In this document: positions 25,503 to 33,417 of the stretch, in pieces | Layout: each line of letters begins with the position of its first letter | Position numbering within the stretch: position 1 is the first letter of the stretch | Origin: Imbroritus primus | GTDB taxonomy: Bacteria > Pseudomonadota > Gammaproteobacteria > Burkholderiales > Burkholderiaceae | Direction: 5' to 3' | Assembly (NCBI RefSeq): GCF_964332355.1 | Contig: NZ_OZ201293.1 | Span: 2,852,001-2,916,000, forward strand | Length of the DNA: 64,000 nt | Notes under the pieces: generated by a model | Database searches by the model: none | Seen by the model: the letters and a program-made list of their open reading frames with translations, nothing else | What the model was told of the DNA's origin: nothing | Position numbers and translations under genes: made by a program

Positions 25503-26165
25503 ATGCAAAGCCGTCCTACTCTGGCCATCATTGGTGGCACTGGCGCACTCGGTTCGGGTATGGCCATGCGCTGGGCCGCGGCCGGATACCCGGTCATCGT
25601 CGGTTCGCGCGCTGCTGAAAAGGCGCAGGAATTCGCGAAGACCATCCAGGCCGGCAACGGCGCCCCGGCCGTGCGCGGCGACACCAATGCTGGCGCCGCT
25701 GCGGCAGCCGATATCGTTGTGCTGGCGATCCCGTTCTCGAACCACGATGCGACGCTCGCCGAGATCAAGCCGGTTGTCGCCGGCAAGATCGTGGTCGACG
25801 CCGTCGTGCCACTCGTGCCCCCGAAGGTCGCCCAGGTCCAGCTGCCGCCGCAAGGCTCGGCCGGCCAGATCGCGGAAGCGCAGATCGGTGATGTTGCCCG
25901 TGTCGTTTCGGCCTTCCAGAACGTCGGCGCCGCCAAGCTGCAGAGCGGCGGTCCGATCGAGTGCGATGTGCTGGTGACCGGCAACGACAAGGATGCACGC
26001 CAGGCGGTCATCGACATGACCAATGCCATCGGCATGCGCGGCATCGATGCCGGCCCGATCGCCAACGCCGCCGCCGCGGAAGCGCTGACGTCGATCCTGA
26101 TCGGCATCAACAAGCGCTACAAGGTGGATTGCGCAGGCATCCAGATCACCGGTATCTCTGCGTAA
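25503..26165 (+). CDS. npdG: NADPH-dependent F420 reductase
   Basis: 220 residues. The nucleotide site is IIGGTGALGSGMA at residues 9-21; GSR at 34-36 (VIVGSRAAEKA) is the NADP-phosphate-binding pattern. A later stretch FQNVGAAKLQSGG and CDVLVTGND match Fno/NpdG. Such enzymes transfer hydride between NADP(H) and F420. It lies 45 bases after pxpA and 16 bases before cofE, with a GGAG ribosome site. Its place beside cofE-cofD-cofC-fbiC supports F420 specificity over other Rossmann reductases. Confidence 0.87.
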   Translation: MQSRPTLAIIGGTGALGSGMAMRWAAAGYPVIVGSRAAEKAQEFAKTIQAGNGAPAVRGDTNAGAAAAADIVVLAIPFSNHDATLAEIKPVVAGKIVVDAVVPLVPPKVAQVQLPPQGSAGQIAEAQIGDVARVVSAFQNVGAAKLQSGGPIECDVLVTGNDKDARQAVIDMTNAIGMRGIDAGPIANAAAAEALTSILIGINKRYKVDCAGIQITGISA

Positions 26166-26181
26166 TCACGGGTGGACCGGC

Positions 26182-26952
26182 ATGGCAAGCGCCCCTGTCA
26201 CGTTGACAGCACTGGCGGACTTTCCGCTGGTCGAACCTGGTGACGATCTGGCCAGCCTGATCATCGACGGGCTGCGCCGCACGGACATCGTGCCGCGCAG
26301 CCGCGACGTAATCGTACTGGCCCAGAAAGTCGTCTCCAAGGCCGAGGGGCGCTACGTCGACCTGCGCGACGTGACCCCGTCGGCCGAGGCGCGCAAGCTG
26401 GCCGAAGAGGCCGGTAAAGACGCGCGCATGGTCGAACTCATCCTCGCGGAAAGCCGCGAAGTGGTGAAACTGCGCGCCGGTGTGCTGATCGTCGAGCACC
26501 GGCTCGGCTACGTGATGGCCAACGCGGGCATCGACCAATCCAACATCGACCACCCCGACGGCAACGAGCGCGCGCTGCTCCTGCCGGAAGATCCCGACGC
26601 CAGCTGCGCGCGCCTGAAAGCGCAGCTCGACGCCGCGTTCGGCATCGACCTCGCGGTGGTCATCAATGACAGCTTCGGCCGCCCCTGGCGGCAAGGCGTG
26701 ACCGGCGTGGCGCTTGGCGCCGCTGGTATTCCTGCATTACTCAACCTGATCGGCGCACCTGATCTCTTCGGCCGCTCGATGCGCGTCACCGAGATCGCGG
26801 TGGCCGATGAAATCGCCGCAGCGGCCTCGCTCGTCATGGGCCAGACCGATGCCGGCAAACCTGTCGTGCATCTGCGCGGACTGCAATGGGATGCCCCCGC
26901 GCGCCCTGCAGCCGACCTGCTGCGACCCAAACAACAAGACATGTTCCGATGA
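26182..26952 (+). CDS. cofE: Coenzyme F420-0:L-glutamate ligase
   Basis: 256 residues of the CofE fold. FPLVEPGDDLASLI starts the protein, VIVLAQKVVSKAEGR is near 48, GVLIVEHRLGYVMANAGIDQSN near 100 and INDSFGRPWRQGVTGVALGAAG near 158. These hold the GTP and metal ligands. CofE adds the glutamate tail to F420-0. It is the free-standing archaeal/proteobacterial form, without the C-terminal reductase domain of actinobacterial FbiB. That missing domain appears to be encoded at the operon's end (31921). Its stop overlaps a possible cofD ATG. Confidence 0.93.
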   Translation: MASAPVTLTALADFPLVEPGDDLASLIIDGLRRTDIVPRSRDVIVLAQKVVSKAEGRYVDLRDVTPSAEARKLAEEAGKDARMVELILAESREVVKLRAGVLIVEHRLGYVMANAGIDQSNIDHPDGNERALLLPEDPDASCARLKAQLDAAFGIDLAVVINDSFGRPWRQGVTGVALGAAGIPALLNLIGAPDLFGRSMRVTEIAVADEIAAAASLVMGQTDAGKPVVHLRGLQWDAPARPAADLLRPKQQDMFR

Positions 26953-26969
26953 CTCCGGGAGGGGAAGGC

Positions 26970-27959
26970 ATGATGCAGGGCGGGCGCGTAGTGGCCTTGT
27001 GCGGCGGTGTCGGCGGTGCCAAGCTGGCGCTGGGACTCGAGACGGCGCTGGGGTCCGGACCGGACAGCGAACGTCTCGCCATTGCCGTCAATACCGGCGA
27101 TGACTTCGAATACCTCGGGCTGCGCATCTCGCCCGACCTCGATACGGTGCTGTACACCCTGGCCGGCCTGAACGACCTGACCCGCGGCTGGGGACGTGCC
27201 GACGAGACGTGGAATTTCATGGCGGCGCTCAAGGAGCTTGGCGGCGAAAGCTGGTTCTCGCTTGGCGACCGCGACCTCGCGCTGCATGTCGAGCGCACGC
27301 GCCGCCTGCAAGCCGGTGAAACGCTCACCAGCATCATGGGTGACATGGCACGTCGTACCGGCATCCGCGCGGCACTACTACCGATGAGTGACGATCCCGT
27401 ACGCACCATCGTGCAGACCCCGGATGGCGCGCTGCCGTTCCAGCATTACTTCGTCAAGCACGCCTGCCAGCCGGTCGTGACCGGCATCAGCTTCGCCGGT
27501 GCCGACGATGCCGCGCCGAATCCGGCGCTGATGCAGGCACTCGCCGATCCGCAACTGTCCGCGGTCATCGTGTGTCCGTCGAACCCCTTCCTCAGCATCG
27601 ATCCGATCCTGGCCGTGCCGGGCATCCGCGTCGCGCTGCAGCGTACGGCTGCGCCGGTCATCGTAGTGTCGCCCATCGTCGGCGGACAGGCCGTGAAGGG
27701 GCCGACCGCCAAGATCATGCAGGAACTCGGGCTGGAAGTGACCTCGCAGACCATTGCCGCGCACTATGCAGGGCTGGCGGACGGGCTGGTCATCGATGAG
27801 GCTGATGCAGCCGATGCCGCAACGCTCGCCTTGCCCACGCATGTCACGCGCACGCTGATGCGCTCGCACGCCGACAAGCGCCAGCTTGCCGACGCCGTGC
27901 TGGATTTTGCCAACACCTTGCGCGAAGCCGGCCAGGCGCGCGCCCGGAGCGCCGCATGA
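26970..27959 (+). CDS. cofD: 2-phospho-L-lactate (or phosphoenolpyruvate) transferase CofD/FbiA
   Basis: 329 residues. LCGGVGGAKLALGL at 10-23 and VNTGDDFEYLGLRISPDLDTVLYTLAG near 48 are the CofD signatures, binding Fo and the GDP-activated acid. The enzyme joins the activated C3 acid to Fo to give F420-0 or its dehydro form. Two starts are possible: an ATG at 26949 overlapping the cofE stop, or the double ATG at 26970 with a strong GGAGGGGAAGG site. I chose the latter. The stop overlaps cofC by four bases. Confidence 0.93.
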   Translation: MMQGGRVVALCGGVGGAKLALGLETALGSGPDSERLAIAVNTGDDFEYLGLRISPDLDTVLYTLAGLNDLTRGWGRADETWNFMAALKELGGESWFSLGDRDLALHVERTRRLQAGETLTSIMGDMARRTGIRAALLPMSDDPVRTIVQTPDGALPFQHYFVKHACQPVVTGISFAGADDAAPNPALMQALADPQLSAVIVCPSNPFLSIDPILAVPGIRVALQRTAAPVIVVSPIVGGQAVKGPTAKIMQELGLEVTSQTIAAHYAGLADGLVIDEADAADAATLALPTHVTRTLMRSHADKRQLADAVLDFANTLREAGQARARSAA

Positions 27960-28714
27960 ACCGCGCCACGCTGTGGGCCGTGGTGCCCGTCAAATCGTTC
28001 GACTGCGCCAAGCAGCGCCTCACGCCGCTGCTCGATGCAGGCGAGCGCGCCGGCCTGGCGCGCGCCATGTTCGAAGACGTGCTCGACGTGCTGGCACGGC
28101 ATCCGGCGCTGGCCGGCACGCTGGTCGTCACCAACGATGCCGAAGCTGCTGCCCTGGCGCGCGCCAAGGGCGTGGGCGTCCTGGCGGACAAGCCGGACGC
28201 AGGCCTGGTGCAGGCCGTGCGCCATGCCGCGCATACACTTGCCGCCGCGCGCTGCGCCGGCATGCTGGTGGTGCCGGCAGACCTGCCATCGATCAAGGCC
28301 GCTGACATCGAACTGATCGCGCTCGGCCACCGGCACTCGCCTGCCGTCACGCTGGTCGCGGCGGGCAGCGATGGCGGTACCAATGCACTGGCCTGCTCGC
28401 CGCCGGACGCCATGCCGATCTGCTACGGCGAAGACAGCTTCCGCCACCACTACAATGCGGCCACCGCGCTCGGCCTCGCGCCGCGCGTGCTGACGCTGCC
28501 GCGTTTCGAACTCGACATCGACCGCCCGGACGACCTGCTGGCCTTCATGGCCCAGCCGCCGAGCACGCGCACCCATGCGTGGCTGCGCGCGAGCGGTATC
28601 GCCGGACGCCTGCGTGCCCGGCATGCAGCGGTCGACAATGCGACCGACAGACTGGCCGAGCCAGCCGATGCTTTGACCTGCGACGCTCCGGCGGCGCTTT
28701 ATCAGAAGGGATGA
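27956..28714 (+). CDS. cofC: C3-acid guanylyltransferase CofC/FbiD
   Basis: 252 residues of the CofC nucleotidyltransferase family. AVVPVKSFDCAKQRLTPLL is the GTP-binding loop, VVPADLPSIKAADIE near 103 holds the metal-binding Asp, and FELDIDRPDDLLAF near 180 follows. It activates 2-phospholactate, phosphoenolpyruvate or 3-phosphoglycerate with GTP for CofD. Which substrate it uses cannot be read from the sequence. About 50 residues past the family core are not conserved. Overlaps cofD and sits six bases from the fbiC start. Confidence 0.88.
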   Translation: MNRATLWAVVPVKSFDCAKQRLTPLLDAGERAGLARAMFEDVLDVLARHPALAGTLVVTNDAEAAALARAKGVGVLADKPDAGLVQAVRHAAHTLAAARCAGMLVVPADLPSIKAADIELIALGHRHSPAVTLVAAGSDGGTNALACSPPDAMPICYGEDSFRHHYNAATALGLAPRVLTLPRFELDIDRPDDLLAFMAQPPSTRTHAWLRASGIAGRLRARHAAVDNATDRLAEPADALTCDAPAALYQKG

Positions 28715-28720
28715 TTGACC

Positions 28721-31150
28721 ATGACGACGCTCACGCTTGACCCTCTCGGCCGGCTGTCCCGCGACGAGGCCTATGGGCTGATCGACGTCGCGCTCGATGT
28801 CCTGCTGCCAGCCGCCGCAGCCCGCCGCGATGCCGCGCATGGCCACGCCGTGTCGTATTCGCGCAAGGTGTTCATTCCGCTCACGCAACTGTGCAGGGAT
28901 GTGTGCCACTACTGCACCTTCGCGCATCCGCCGCGTAAGGGAGAAGCGCCTTTCCTGTCGATCGAGAAGGTGCTGGAGATCGCCCGCGCCGGCGCTGCCG
29001 CTGGTTGCAAGGAAGCGCTCTTCACGCTCGGTGACAAGCCCGAATACCGCTATCACGTGGCCCGCGAAGCGCTGGCCGAGATGGGACATCCGACCACGCT
29101 GTCGTATCTCGCCGAGGCGGCGCGCGTGGTCTATCGCGAGACTGGCCTGCTGCCGCACGTGAACCCTGGCCTGCTGGATGCGAACGATCTCGCAGCGCTG
29201 CGCGCGGTGTCGATCTCGCAGGGCATCATGCTGGAAAGCTCGTCGGAACGGCTGTGCGAAAAAGGCGGCCCGCACTATGGTTCGCCCGACAAGAAGCCGG
29301 CGGCGCGCCTCGAGACTATCCGCCTCGCCGGTGAAGCCCGCGTGCCGTTCACCACGGGCATCCTGATCGGCATCGGCGAAACACGTGCCGAGCGCATTGA
29401 CGCGTTGCTGGCGCTGCGCGACCTGCAGGACCAGTACGGCCATATCCAGGAAATCATCGTGCAGAACTTCCGTCCGAAGGTCGGCACGCTGATGGTGAAC
29501 GCGCCGATTCCATCGCTGGACGAACACCTGTGGACCATCGCCGCCGCGCGCATGATCTTTGCGCCCGAGATGAACCTGCAGGCGCCGCCCAACCTGCGGC
29601 CGGGCGCGCTGCGCCAGCTCGTCGAGGCAGGCATCAACGACTGGGGCGGCGTATCGCCGGTCACCCCGGACCACGTGAATCCCGAAGCGCCGTGGCCTCA
29701 CCTCGAAGCGCTGGCCAAGGCCACGCGCGAGGCAGGCAAGGAGCTGACCGAACGCCTGGCCATCTACCCGGCCTATGCGCGCGATCTCGATCGCTGGATC
29801 GACCCGGCCTTCCGCACGCCCCTGCTGCAACGTGTGGATACTGATGGCTTTCCGCGCACCGACAACTGGTCGCCGGGCGCGCAAGAACTGCCGCCACTGG
29901 CCGACCTGCAGCGCATCGGCGTGCCGGCCCGGCCGGTGGCCGACCAGACGGTCGCGAACATCCTGGCACGCGCCAAGGCTGGTGAGACGCTCGAAGAGTC
30001 CGACATCGTGCGGCTGTTCCGTGCGCGCGGCGATGAGTTCACCGCCGTCTGCAAGGCAGCCGACGAACTGCGCCAGCAAATGAACGGCGATGTGGTGAGC
30101 TTCGTCGTCAACCGCAATATCAACTACACCAACATCTGCTCGTACCGCTGCCAGTTCTGCGCCTTCGCCAAGGGCAAGAGCACGGAAGACCTGCGCGGCA
30201 AGCCTTACGACCTGCCGATCACGGAAATCCAGCGCCGCGTGCGCGAGGCCTGGGATCGCGGCGCCACCGAAGTGTGCATGCAGGGCGGCATCCATCCGTC
30301 GTACACCGGCGAGACCTATATGGAAATCTGCCGGGCCGTGAAGGAAGAAGCGCCCGGCATGCATGTGCATGCTTTCTCGCCGCTGGAGATCTGGCAAGGC
30401 GCGAAGACGCTCGGCCTGCCGCTGCGCGACTACCTGATGCGCCTGAAGGACGCGGGCCTGAGCACGCTGCCCGGCACGGCCGCGGAGATTCTCGACGACG
30501 AGATCCGCGAGATCATCTGCCACGACAAGGTGACGACGGACCAATGGTTCGAGGTCATGCGCGCCGCCCATGAAGTCGGCCTGCGCAGCACCTCGACGAT
30601 CATGTTTGGCCACGTCGAGAGGTTCGAACATTGGGCCCGCCACCTGCTGCGCCTGCGTGCGCTGCAGGTGGAGACCGGCGGCTTTACGGAGTTCGTACCG
30701 CTGCCGTTCGTGCACATGGAATCGCCCATCTACCGCAAGGGCCGGGCGCGGCGCGGGCCATCGTTCCGCGAGACGGTGCTGATGCATGCCGTGGCGCGTC
30801 TGGCGCTACACCCGGTGATCCCGAATATCCAGGCGTCGTGGGTCAAGCTTGGCGTGGAAGGCGTGCGCGCCTGCCTGCAGGCTGGCGTCAATGACATGGG
30901 CGGCACGCTGATGAACGAAACCATTTCGCGCTCCGCCGGCGCCTCGCACGGCCAGGAAATGACTGCCATGGACATGGAAGCAATGCTGCGCGAGATGGGC
31001 CGCATCCCGCGCCAGCGCACGACCGCCTACGGTACGCCGGATGACGCGGCGATGCAGCGGGCACGTACCGTGACCACGCCGGTCGAGCCGGTGCGCATTC
31101 TCATGCGTGAACACAAGAAAGCACCTTCCGCGACAGCGTGCGCGGCATAA
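28721..31150 (+). CDS. fbiC: 7,8-didemethyl-8-hydroxy-5-deazariboflavin (FO) synthase, CofG-CofH fusion
   Basis: 809 residues with two radical-SAM halves. The CofG-type half has CRDVCHYC (Cys58, Cys62, Cys65); the CofH-type half has CSYRCQFC (Cys473, Cys477, Cys480). The interdomain boundary is near 410. The fused form is FbiC of actinobacteria and some proteobacteria; archaea have two genes. It condenses tyrosine with a ribityl-uracil intermediate to make the deazaflavin chromophore FO, the committed step. ATG 28721 follows AAGGG. Confidence 0.97.
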   Translation: MTTLTLDPLGRLSRDEAYGLIDVALDVLLPAAAARRDAAHGHAVSYSRKVFIPLTQLCRDVCHYCTFAHPPRKGEAPFLSIEKVLEIARAGAAAGCKEALFTLGDKPEYRYHVAREALAEMGHPTTLSYLAEAARVVYRETGLLPHVNPGLLDANDLAALRAVSISQGIMLESSSERLCEKGGPHYGSPDKKPAARLETIRLAGEARVPFTTGILIGIGETRAERIDALLALRDLQDQYGHIQEIIVQNFRPKVGTLMVNAPIPSLDEHLWTIAAARMIFAPEMNLQAPPNLRPGALRQLVEAGINDWGGVSPVTPDHVNPEAPWPHLEALAKATREAGKELTERLAIYPAYARDLDRWIDPAFRTPLLQRVDTDGFPRTDNWSPGAQELPPLADLQRIGVPARPVADQTVANILARAKAGETLEESDIVRLFRARGDEFTAVCKAADELRQQMNGDVVSFVVNRNINYTNICSYRCQFCAFAKGKSTEDLRGKPYDLPITEIQRRVREAWDRGATEVCMQGGIHPSYTGETYMEICRAVKEEAPGMHVHAFSPLEIWQGAKTLGLPLRDYLMRLKDAGLSTLPGTAAEILDDEIREIICHDKVTTDQWFEVMRAAHEVGLRSTSTIMFGHVERFEHWARHLLRLRALQVETGGFTEFVPLPFVHMESPIYRKGRARRGPSFRETVLMHAVARLALHPVIPNIQASWVKLGVEGVRACLQAGVNDMGGTLMNETISRSAGASHGQEMTAMDMEAMLREMGRIPRQRTTAYGTPDDAAMQRARTVTTPVEPVRILMREHKKAPSATACAA

Positions 31151-31172
31151 ACCATCCTCAGGGAAACTGATC

Positions 31173-31931
31173 ATGGGCAAACTCGATCATCTACTGCAGA
31201 AGAACCGCGACTGGGCCGCCGAAGTGACGGCGCGCGACCCGGCCTTCTTTGAACGCCTGGCCGCGCAACAGGCGCCTGAATATTTCTGGGTCGGCTGCTC
31301 CGACAGCCGCGTACCCGCGAACTCGATCATCGACCTGCCGCCCGGCGAAGTATTCGTGCACCGCAACGTAGCCAATATGGTCAAGCATGCCGACATGAAC
31401 GGCCTGACGGCGATGCAGTTCGCCGTGGATGTGCTGAAGGTCAAGCACATCATCATCTGCGGTCACTATGGCTGCGGCGGCGTGAAGGCCGTGCTGATGG
31501 GCGAGCGGCACGGACTGGTCGACAACTGGCTGGCGCAGCTCTATGTGATCCAGGACAAATACCACGCCCTGCTGGGCGCCTGCGAAAGCGAACAGGCGCG
31601 CCATGACCTGCTGTGCGAGCTGAATGTGATCGAACAGGTCGCCAATGCCTGCCAGAGTACCGTGGTGCAATCGGCATGGCGCCGCGGCCAGGATCTGTCG
31701 GTGCATGGCTGGATCTATGGCATCCACAATGGCCTGATCCGCGATCTCGATGTTTCTCAAGACACGCCGGCCAATCCGGAAGCAAGTGCCTATCTCGGCA
31801 ACTACCTCGGCAAGGCGGTGACCGCGACCGGCAAGGCTCTGCTCACGGCACGCGAGAACGACATCGTCACGCGTGCCACGATCCGCACGTCGTCGCCCGA
31901 CTATATGTGGGGCTCGGTCGATGGCGCCTAA
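31173..31931 (+). CDS. can: Beta-class carbonic anhydrase
   Basis: 252 residues. Zinc and catalytic residues are complete: CSDSR (Cys42, Asp44, Arg46) and HYGC (His98, Cys101). It interconverts CO2 and bicarbonate. Its last 11 bases overlap the next gene and it lies only 22 bases after fbiC, so it belongs to the F420 operon. That is odd, as F420 synthesis does not need it. It may supply or remove CO2/bicarbonate for the pathway served. The MGKLDH start at 31173 is preferred to one 66 bases upstream inside fbiC. Confidence 0.9.
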   Translation: MGKLDHLLQKNRDWAAEVTARDPAFFERLAAQQAPEYFWVGCSDSRVPANSIIDLPPGEVFVHRNVANMVKHADMNGLTAMQFAVDVLKVKHIIICGHYGCGGVKAVLMGERHGLVDNWLAQLYVIQDKYHALLGACESEQARHDLLCELNVIEQVANACQSTVVQSAWRRGQDLSVHGWIYGIHNGLIRDLDVSQDTPANPEASAYLGNYLGKAVTATGKALLTARENDIVTRATIRTSSPDYMWGSVDGA

Positions 31932-32583
31932 GCTCGCCCTCGTCCATCTTGCAGGCGATACCGAACGGGCCATCACGCCCGACGCATCGCGCCCCTGGAT
32001 GGCACGGCGCTCGGTACGCCGCTATACGCCGCGTGCGATTGCGCCCGAGCTGATCGAACAATTGCTGGAGGCGGCTGTCTGCGCACCCTCCGCGCACAAC
32101 CGCCAGCCATGGCGCTTTGCCGTGATGAGCAGCGCGCGGCACAAGCATGCGCTCGCCACTGCGATGGGCGCGCGCCTGCGCCGCGACCGCCAGGGTGACA
32201 ACGATCCGGATGAGGCCATCGAAGCCGATGTGGCTCGTTCCTATGCGCGCATCACGGGGGCCGCGACGGTGATGATCGTGTGCCTGACGATGGAAGACAT
32301 GGATCGCTATCCCGATCCGGTCCGCAGCCGCAACGAGTATCAGATGGCCGTGCAGAGCACGGCGATGGCAGGGCAGAATCTGCTGGTCGCGGCACAGGAT
32401 GCGGGCCTCGCCGGCTGCTGGCTGTGCGCGCCGATGTTCTGCCCGGACACGGTACGCGCCGCGCTGGACCTGCCGGAACATTGGGAGCCGCAAGGCATGA
32501 TCACGCTGGGCTATCCGGCCAACGCCGGCAAACCCTTTACGCGCCGCCCGCTTGCGGATGTGGCGCTGATCCTGCCGGACTGA
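31921..32583 (+). CDS. Nitroreductase-fold protein, probable dehydro-F420 reductase (FbiB C-terminal-like)
   Basis: 220 residues of the FMN nitroreductase fold. ARRSVRRYTPRAIAPELIEQLL near 28, APSAHNRQPWRF near 55, AVQSTAMAGQNLLVAAQDAGLAGCW near 145 and EHWEPQGMITLGYP near 185 closely parallel the C-terminal domain of mycobacterial FbiB, which reduces dehydro-F420-0 with FMN. In FbiB that domain is fused to the ligase; here the ligase is cofE and the reductase stands alone at the other end of the operon. Function is inferred from pattern and location; a general nitroreductase remains possible. Starts within the carbonic anhydrase gene. Confidence 0.78.
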   Translation: MAPKLALVHLAGDTERAITPDASRPWMARRSVRRYTPRAIAPELIEQLLEAAVCAPSAHNRQPWRFAVMSSARHKHALATAMGARLRRDRQGDNDPDEAIEADVARSYARITGAATVMIVCLTMEDMDRYPDPVRSRNEYQMAVQSTAMAGQNLLVAAQDAGLAGCWLCAPMFCPDTVRAALDLPEHWEPQGMITLGYPANAGKPFTRRPLADVALILPD

Positions 32584-32591
32584 TTGATCTC

Positions 32592-32614
32592 CGCTGCGCC
32601 ATGACGGCGCAGCG
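32592..32614 (+). other. Hairpin after F420 operon
   Basis: CGCTGCGCC and GGCGCAGCG form a 9-bp stem around ATGAC just after the last stop. It has no T-run and may protect the mRNA 3' end. Confidence 0.4.
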
Positions 32615-32662
32615 TGCAGTGAATGGGTGCATCACGCACACCATCGTGATGCGTCGACGAAC

Positions 32663-32694
32663 TGCCTGCCGGTGATGCCGGCCGGGCGGTTTTT
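32663..32694 (+). terminator. Probable terminator of the F420 operon
   Basis: GCCGG-TGATG-CCGGC with partly paired flanks is followed by GGGCGGTTTTT. It lies between the operon and the converging Lrp gene. Confidence 0.5.
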
Positions 32695-32722
32695 GCACGC
32701 CCGCGCTGCGCCTGCGTGAACG

Positions 32723-33220
32723 TCAGGCAGCGGGTGCGCTGTCGTCTTCCGCACGCGGTTCCTCGAGCGGGACAGATGTCTCGAACTTGGTACAGCTCAT
32801 GGCAAACGTGCTCTTGAAATTGCGCACATTGTTATTCGAGGAAAACACGCGACGCGTGAATGCGTGATAGGTATCCATCGAGGCGGCGTTGACGATCAAG
32901 AGGAAATCGAACTCGCCTGAAACCTCGTAGCACGCCATCACATTGCCTTCGCTGAGCATGCGTCGCTCGAAGTGCCGCAGCAGCGTATCGTTCTGCTGCG
33001 CCAGCTCCACCGCAACGAATACCGTGAGCGGACGCCCCACGGCGACACGATCGACGATCGCCACCTCCTTGAGCAGGACGCCATCCGCACGCAGTTGGGC
33101 AATGCGCCGCTGGCATGTCGCCACCGAGGCATGCACCCGCTCGGCGAGTGTGCGCAGTGGCAGCGAGGCATCAGCCTGCAGGAGATTCAGGATGCGGATA
33201 TCGAGTCGGTCAAGTGCCAT
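32723..33220 (-). CDS. Lrp/AsnC-family transcriptional regulator
   Basis: 165 residues. The N-terminal HTH (LDRLDIRILNLLQADASLPLRTLAERV, residues 2-28, then ATCQRRIAQLR) is followed by the RAM/AsnC effector domain (TVFVAVELAQQN to ASMDTYHAFTRRVF). Divergent from the diaminopropionate ammonia-lyase gene, it probably controls that gene in response to an amino acid, as Lrp-type local regulators do. The C-terminus has an acidic extension of about 12 residues. Confidence 0.9.
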   Translation of the reverse strand: MALDRLDIRILNLLQADASLPLRTLAERVHASVATCQRRIAQLRADGVLLKEVAIVDRVAVGRPLTVFVAVELAQQNDTLLRHFERRMLSEGNVMACYEVSGEFDFLLIVNAASMDTYHAFTRRVFSSNNNVRNFKSTFAMSCTKFETSVPLEEPRAEDDSAPAA

Positions 33221-33327
33221 CCGGCTGCCCGGTAAATGATTCGTTGAAGGAGGCGCTGAAAAGATGCGTCGAGTGTCTCACGAAAGCATTTATTTCGAAG
33301 CAATTTTCTCGCCAATGCGAGTACTTC

Positions 33328-33390
33328 AAGAAATTTTCTTCGTGACCTGCCCCTAAGATGATCACACAGGCCCAGTGCGTTTTCACTGGG
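33328..33390 (+). promoter_or_regulatory. Lrp-type AT palindrome and leader hairpin before dpaL
   Basis: AAGAAATTTTCTT (33328-33340) is an AT-rich palindrome of the kind Lrp proteins bind. CCCAGTG-N6-CACTGGG (33371-33390) is a 7-bp inverted repeat ending 27 bases before the start. Both lie in the 197-base gap between the divergent genes; binding is inferred. Confidence 0.4.
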
Positions 33391-33417
33391 CGGATTCGTT
33401 GATTACAAGGTAGAGCA

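Noticed and set aside
27764..30787. 1007-codon open frame on the minus strand
   Set aside because: It is exactly antisense to cofC and fbiC, has Arg/His/Gln-rich composition and no domain; it is a shadow created by high-GC codon bias.
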